From Litomosoides sigmodontis (lineage: Eukaryota > Nematoda > Chromadorea > Rhabditida > Onchocercidae), in NCBI GenBank assembly GCA_963070105.1, contig OY718804.1, positions 5,417,317 to 5,481,316 of the forward strand: a stretch of DNA of 64,000 nt. Reading direction: 5' to 3'. A program made the position numbers and the translations under genes. Shown piece by piece: positions 59,740 through 64,000 of the stretch (positions are counted from its first letter, which is position 1; every line of letters starts with the position of its first letter). The notes under the pieces were generated by a model. That model was not told where the DNA came from, made no database searches, and worked only from the letters and a program-made list of their open reading frames with translations.

Positions 59740-62700
59740 ATGACAGATGCAACCGATGGTACCATATCCATTGTTGTAGGCGAGTCTCACTCACGCGCAA
59801 ATGTGTTACCTACCAAATTACAGCAACAAAAAGTCTTCACTTCAGAGTATGTCTTGATCTTGGTATTTTTCAAATACTTGTTGGGTTACTCACTGTTTAA
59901 TCTCTAATTTTAATTTTAATTTAGCTTTTTGAAAAAAAATTTACCGTGAGAATCCAGTCATTTATCGGCTTTTTAAAGTTGAATTTAAAAATACTGCAAA
60001 TCTTTGTTTACAATTAATTGTTCATTAGAAATGAAATTTGTAGTGTTCGAAAGGGAGAAGTATGTCGCACTTCAGTCCTATCCAATGGTCCAAGTAGAGC
60101 TCGAATTGGTGTGTCACACTTGTCGGTGCCGTTGGCGTGGAATAGCGATGAACACTTCGGGACGCGTGGAGGTGTGTACGTATATGTTTTATCGCTTATC
60201 ACCTATAATAGCTAAATTGTCGTTTCGAATTTGTGAACTTCTAGACTTCTTCTTGCAAGTTTGCAAATTGTACTGGTTGTTGTTGTTGTTGCATTTGTCA
60301 GTGTTTTAATGAAATATGAAATTCTCGAGTCCTCGTTATCGAAGGTGTTACCTAACTTATGTTGACGTGAAATAATCATTATAGCATAAAATTTTATACA
60401 AACGATCAATTTTCTTCCAGAAGGGAAGGTATATTCGATGTTCGTCGCTCTCCAAGCTATCAATAATGCTAATGACAGTCGCGTCGTAACAGCCATTGAT
60501 CGTACATGTACCGACGTGGCATTTACCGATTCTTTCATTTTGTTTGTTCACTACTTGATATTTCGTAGAAAGCCAAACATCTACTTTCCCTTTTTCTTTT
60601 GAGATTTTCTCTTTTCAAAATTTCCTTTTGTTTTGGGGTAGTGAAATTGCCGAGAGGAAAGATGAACAAAATACAAATGAATACAGTGGTTATCATTTGA
60701 TTTTGATGTTAAAACTATAATTACGAATTTTTTAGCGAAAATCAACCGGTGGATTTTGAAATTGAAATTCAGCTTTATGCATCACGAACTGATGGCGGTG
60801 ATAGCAATCAATCATTAAAGCAGAAGCTAACTCGTTCATTTGGAAGACGATTTGGCACTAATTATGTAAATTACTTTTCCCTTTTGTTGACTTTTATTTT
60901 TTAGTTTTTTTCTTACAAAGACAAATTTCTTACGTAACTGATGGAATTTAGAAGACAAGTTGGTTGAGTGATGATATGATGTCATTCGATCCGTTTATGA
61001 ACGGAGAAGTTGTTAGCAATGGTGGTAGTCATAGCGGTTCAAACAGTAAATATTTTTATCTGTTAGGTCGCACAACGTTAACTTTAAGCGATGCGAAACC
61101 TAAAGCCGGAATTTACGACCTTCATCTGTTACCAAACGGTAATTGTTAAAATTAAATTCATTCGGTAGTTTGATAAGAATATGTGCTTTATGAGGTTATT
61201 CTTGCATTTCCTCCTCTTTCTGCATTATTTTTTTCACATGACTGATAAACTAATTGATTAGCTCCTCTTTATGCACTTAAATTGATTTCAAACAGCGCAA
61301 AATTTAAGACTTACATATTATATTGATACTAATTTTATTTGTTCAACTAATTTTATGTATTTTAATTTTATTTATTTTTAATTTATACCCAGAAACTGTT
61401 CATGCTCTATAGTGATGTAGTTTTAATAACATCAGATTTAAGGAAATAAAAGACAATCAAAAATCGAATCTAAAAGGAATGGAATTTACATACTATTTAA
61501 TTGATAAATCGTACCACTATTCATGTTATGAAATTAAAAAATTTTAAAAATATTGGAATTTCAGACTGTTATAAGTGTTGTCGCATAAATTATTTAATTA
61601 ATTGTTCGAAATTTCACTTCTGCTCTATTTCATATACTCGAAATTGCTATATTTACTAATAATATTTTATACTACAGCAGCCAACCATGGTCCACCTTTA
61701 TATGGCCATATTCGATGTCGAATTGTTGCCCAACCAAATTCGGTCGCAATGCCTTTATCGGATGGTATTTTAACAATTAAACCTGTTGGTTACGATTGTT
61801 TGTATCAGAACATGCGTTGTAGATTACAGGTCGGTTTGCATTACATTTAACTGAAGTGGTAATGATCTTGAAAAAATGACGGGAAATCATTTCAAACTTC
61901 TTTTTGATAAAAATTTCCGAAATTTCTTGCAGGCTGGTGTTTTACGATGTGTAACAAACAATTCACAACAATCACAGAATCAAACAATTCTTCACATTTA
62001 TATTAATAAGGTAGGTAAGTAACATATATGTTAATTTCGTCAGTAAATGGACAGGAAAGAATCAAACTACTACTGCACAACGAACTTTGTAATGCAGGAA
62101 AATTAATCTCCTACCGTAACAGGGCTTATTGAATTTGTTGTTTGAACCTGTTCAGTTCAGTCCACTCCATCTACTATTCCATTTAGCATTGATTTAAATT
62201 TGATCTATTATTCTGGTTGAATAATTTCCTGTAATCGATCCTGTACGCCACGATCTGATTCAATTGTTGCTTATAGTAGAGGGATTGTGACAATGATCCA
62301 GTCTACTTCGCTTCCTTTTTATACTATTCCTCCCCTCTCTCTCTCTCTCTCTCTCTCTCTGTCATTTGTATCAACTAAGTATTTCTTCTGTTATTTAATC
62401 TGTATGAACAATCCTAGGCTAGCGATTGGATGTGCATTAAGAATTGCTTAAATTATAAAAAGGGAAAGGTATGTGTTAATATCGACTGTTGGTAATAAAA
62501 GGTTGCGTCATCCACGTGATTGAAGAGGAAAGAGTGAAGATATACTTTCTTAGGAAATTTACTTCTATACCTATTTAAAGTCGTCGTAATGCTGAAACGC
62601 ACTATCCACATATTTCCGTTGTACGTGCACTGTTTTTGCTCTTCCGATGTTTGCTTTTTGTTTCCTGAAAGTTATGCTTACTTTTTGAAAATTAAGATAA

Positions 62701-64000
62701 AGTTAGAATTTAATTTTGTATAAAAATTTCAGGATTCAAAAGTGCTAGCTTGTAAACACCATCGTAGTATCGTTGTTACATCGGACCGTTATTTTAGTGG
62801 CAGTAAACGAGATAAGCAATTCATTTTGACATCGGACAGTGAGGAAGACATTGCTGCATGGAAGCATGCTATTGGCTTGCAAATTGCAGACTGCAGTTCG
62901 TTCATCCATGTTACTTTTGCTTTTAACTGATGGATGTTTTTCAGAAAGTCTCAAATTTTTACCTAAGTATTTTATGAATTTTTATACAATTAATTGCAAT
63001 TGCTTATTTCAAATTATTGTCATTTTCAAGGTCGCCGATTTGGGAATGCTAGCAGTTTTTTTTTTGCTTCTTTGTATAATTTGGATTGCTTCTTTTCCTT
63101 CCCACAATTTTCTATATTTAAAACGATTAGAAGTGAAACATTGCCTTAAATGCATTTCGAATTGAAATTTGCATGTGAAATGAATGAAGATAACTGTCGA
63201 TTGTTTTGCAGAACAATGGGGCGAATTTGCCGTTTCGTCAGTAAAACTAACAGTTGAACCGGATCATCCGGATGTAGTAATTTTATCGCGGATGAATGGT
63301 CGTCGACTATATGATGAAATCCAAATTCAGGTTAACGGTAAACAACTCTCCATTTTTCCGATTTTTTCTTTCGCAGTTCGGATTTGTTATAATTTGATCA
63401 ACCCTTATGAAATTTCATTATTATTTCTTTCAATCACTTCCATTCCTTATAAATTACTCAATTTCACCTTTCAACAATGCATTTCGGTAGTTTGCTATCA
63501 ATATAATTCATTAGTGTCGTCTCTCCAGTAGTTTACTATACGTTCACATCAACGATTGTCGTATGCTTGATGTGGTCATGTTAAGATGAGTAGCCATTTG
63601 TCTGTCGTTGTTATTAGTTTAACAATGCAATAAGTAATATTAAGAATAAAAAGTTTTCCCTTTTATTTTTTTTATCAAAAATAAGGCTAATTTATAGGTG
63701 GTATGCAGGGAATTTTGAAGACTGACGCGTGGAATCCACATCGGGACCTTACGATAGATACCTCTAAAATGGTTTCATTTGCGCCAACAACGAAACCGCC
63801 AATTCAGACTGCTCCATCAGGACGCAGGCGGAATAGTCGTTCCCATGTGCGCAATCTTTTCCAGGTATATGTATTTCTGCTTTGTTTTTAACATTTTCCT
63901 CCTCATTCTTTATTTAATTCAGTGAATTGGTATTATAGCCAGTAAATGATACCGAATGTCGTTATGTAATCAATCTACCGGTTAGAAATATACGGTCACT
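59740..64000 (+). CDS. RTKN: Rhotekin-like Rho-associated protein (anillin-homology + PH domain), 3' end outside window
   Basis: Exons: 59740-59846, 60029-60171, 60421-60541, 60736-60865, 60952-61138, 61678-61829 (or from 61681), 61933-62011, optional 62418-62468, 62733-62895, 63212-63337, 63697-63863, 63939 to the window edge. All GT/AG and in phase. The order matches vertebrate rhotekin as known: a C2-like/anillin-homology part (VSHLSVPLAW, IDRTCTDVAFTDSF, DFEIEIQLYASR, YFYLLGRTTLTLSDAK, PPLYGHIRCRIVAQP), then a PH domain (AGVLRC, QTILHIYINK, FILTSDSEEDIAAWKHAIG, KQWGEF). A scaffold acting with Rho GTPase at membrane or cortex is expected from the family. The N-terminal HR1 Rho-binding motif was not found; the start is uncertain, with a possible trans-splice acceptor (ACTAG) three bases before ATG 59740. 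Anillin itself is less likely because sequence continues well beyond the PH domain. Confidence 0.85.
62337..62361. repeat. (CT)n tract in a rhotekin-like intron
   Basis: Uninterrupted CT units shortly upstream of the optional 51-nt exon; it could act as a polypyrimidine-tract splicing element (inference). Confidence 0.85.
62418..62468 (+). CDS. Candidate 51-nt in-frame exon inside the rhotekin-like PH domain
   Basis: Between the PH exons ending YINK (62011) and beginning DSKVLACK (62733), 51 nt flanked by AG and by the strong donor GTATGT encode ASDWMCIKNCLNYKKGK. Both edges are phase 0, so the exon can be kept or skipped. Alignment with the recalled vertebrate rhotekin PH domain places it as an insertion, which suggests it is alternative or nematode-specific. 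No transcript evidence. Confidence 0.45.

Overview
The window is AT-rich eukaryotic nuclear DNA, almost certainly from a nematode and plausibly a spirurid/filarial species (inference). The evidence is: genes broken into many short exons with TTTCAG-type acceptors; acceptor-like sites a few bases upstream of several start codons, as expected for spliced-leader trans-splicing; and an ERG potassium channel whose N-terminus and selectivity filter (SIGFGN) match UNC-103 of Caenorhabditis as I remember it. I saw no bacterial-type operon, CRISPR array, recognisable tRNA or rRNA, or intact transposon.

Layout. (1) 1-21 kb is mostly non-coding. It holds a >1.1 kb ATT array cut by the left edge, a (TG)73 tract, minisatellites, a perfect 25-bp inverted repeat at 7 kb, a GC-rich island at 5.8-6.0 kb, and two exon-like segments (10.06-10.22 kb and 2.20-2.39 kb, minus strand) that may be one poorly supported gene. 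(2) 21.4-41.7 kb (+) is an unc-103/ERG-type voltage-gated K+ channel with 16 coding exons plus an optional 24-nt microexon. Its first intron is 11.4 kb and contains a ~1.28 kb pure (ACT)n array, a (TA)n tract inside a palindrome, and candidate alternative first exons. A ~0.95 kb pure ATT array ends about 370 bp upstream of its start codon. (3) 43.7-45.5 kb (-) is a SWIB-domain chromatin protein of six exons, 292 aa, convergent with the channel gene. (4) 46.6-48.8 kb (+) is the alpha subunit of translation initiation factor eIF2B, seven exons, 308 aa, divergent from the SWIB gene across ~1.1 kb of less AT-rich DNA. (5) 48.8-59.7 kb is intergenic and includes a ~1.64 kb pure AAT array followed by a 16-bp minisatellite. 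(6) 59.7-64 kb (+) is a rhotekin-like protein (anillin-homology plus PH domain) that continues past the right edge.

The genes do not form a pathway: a neuronal/muscle excitability channel, a chromatin factor, a core translation factor and a Rho-associated scaffold. The most unusual aspects are the four giant, nearly pure trinucleotide arrays (together about 5 kb, ~8% of the window), two of them flanking or inside the channel gene, and a set of splice-level features in that gene: a microexon directly before the S4 voltage sensor, a duplicated 3' splice site, and a 37-nt exon that would either start an alternative isoform or disrupt the frame. Exon joins were derived by hand from splice consensus, reading phase and family similarity; none is backed by transcript data.
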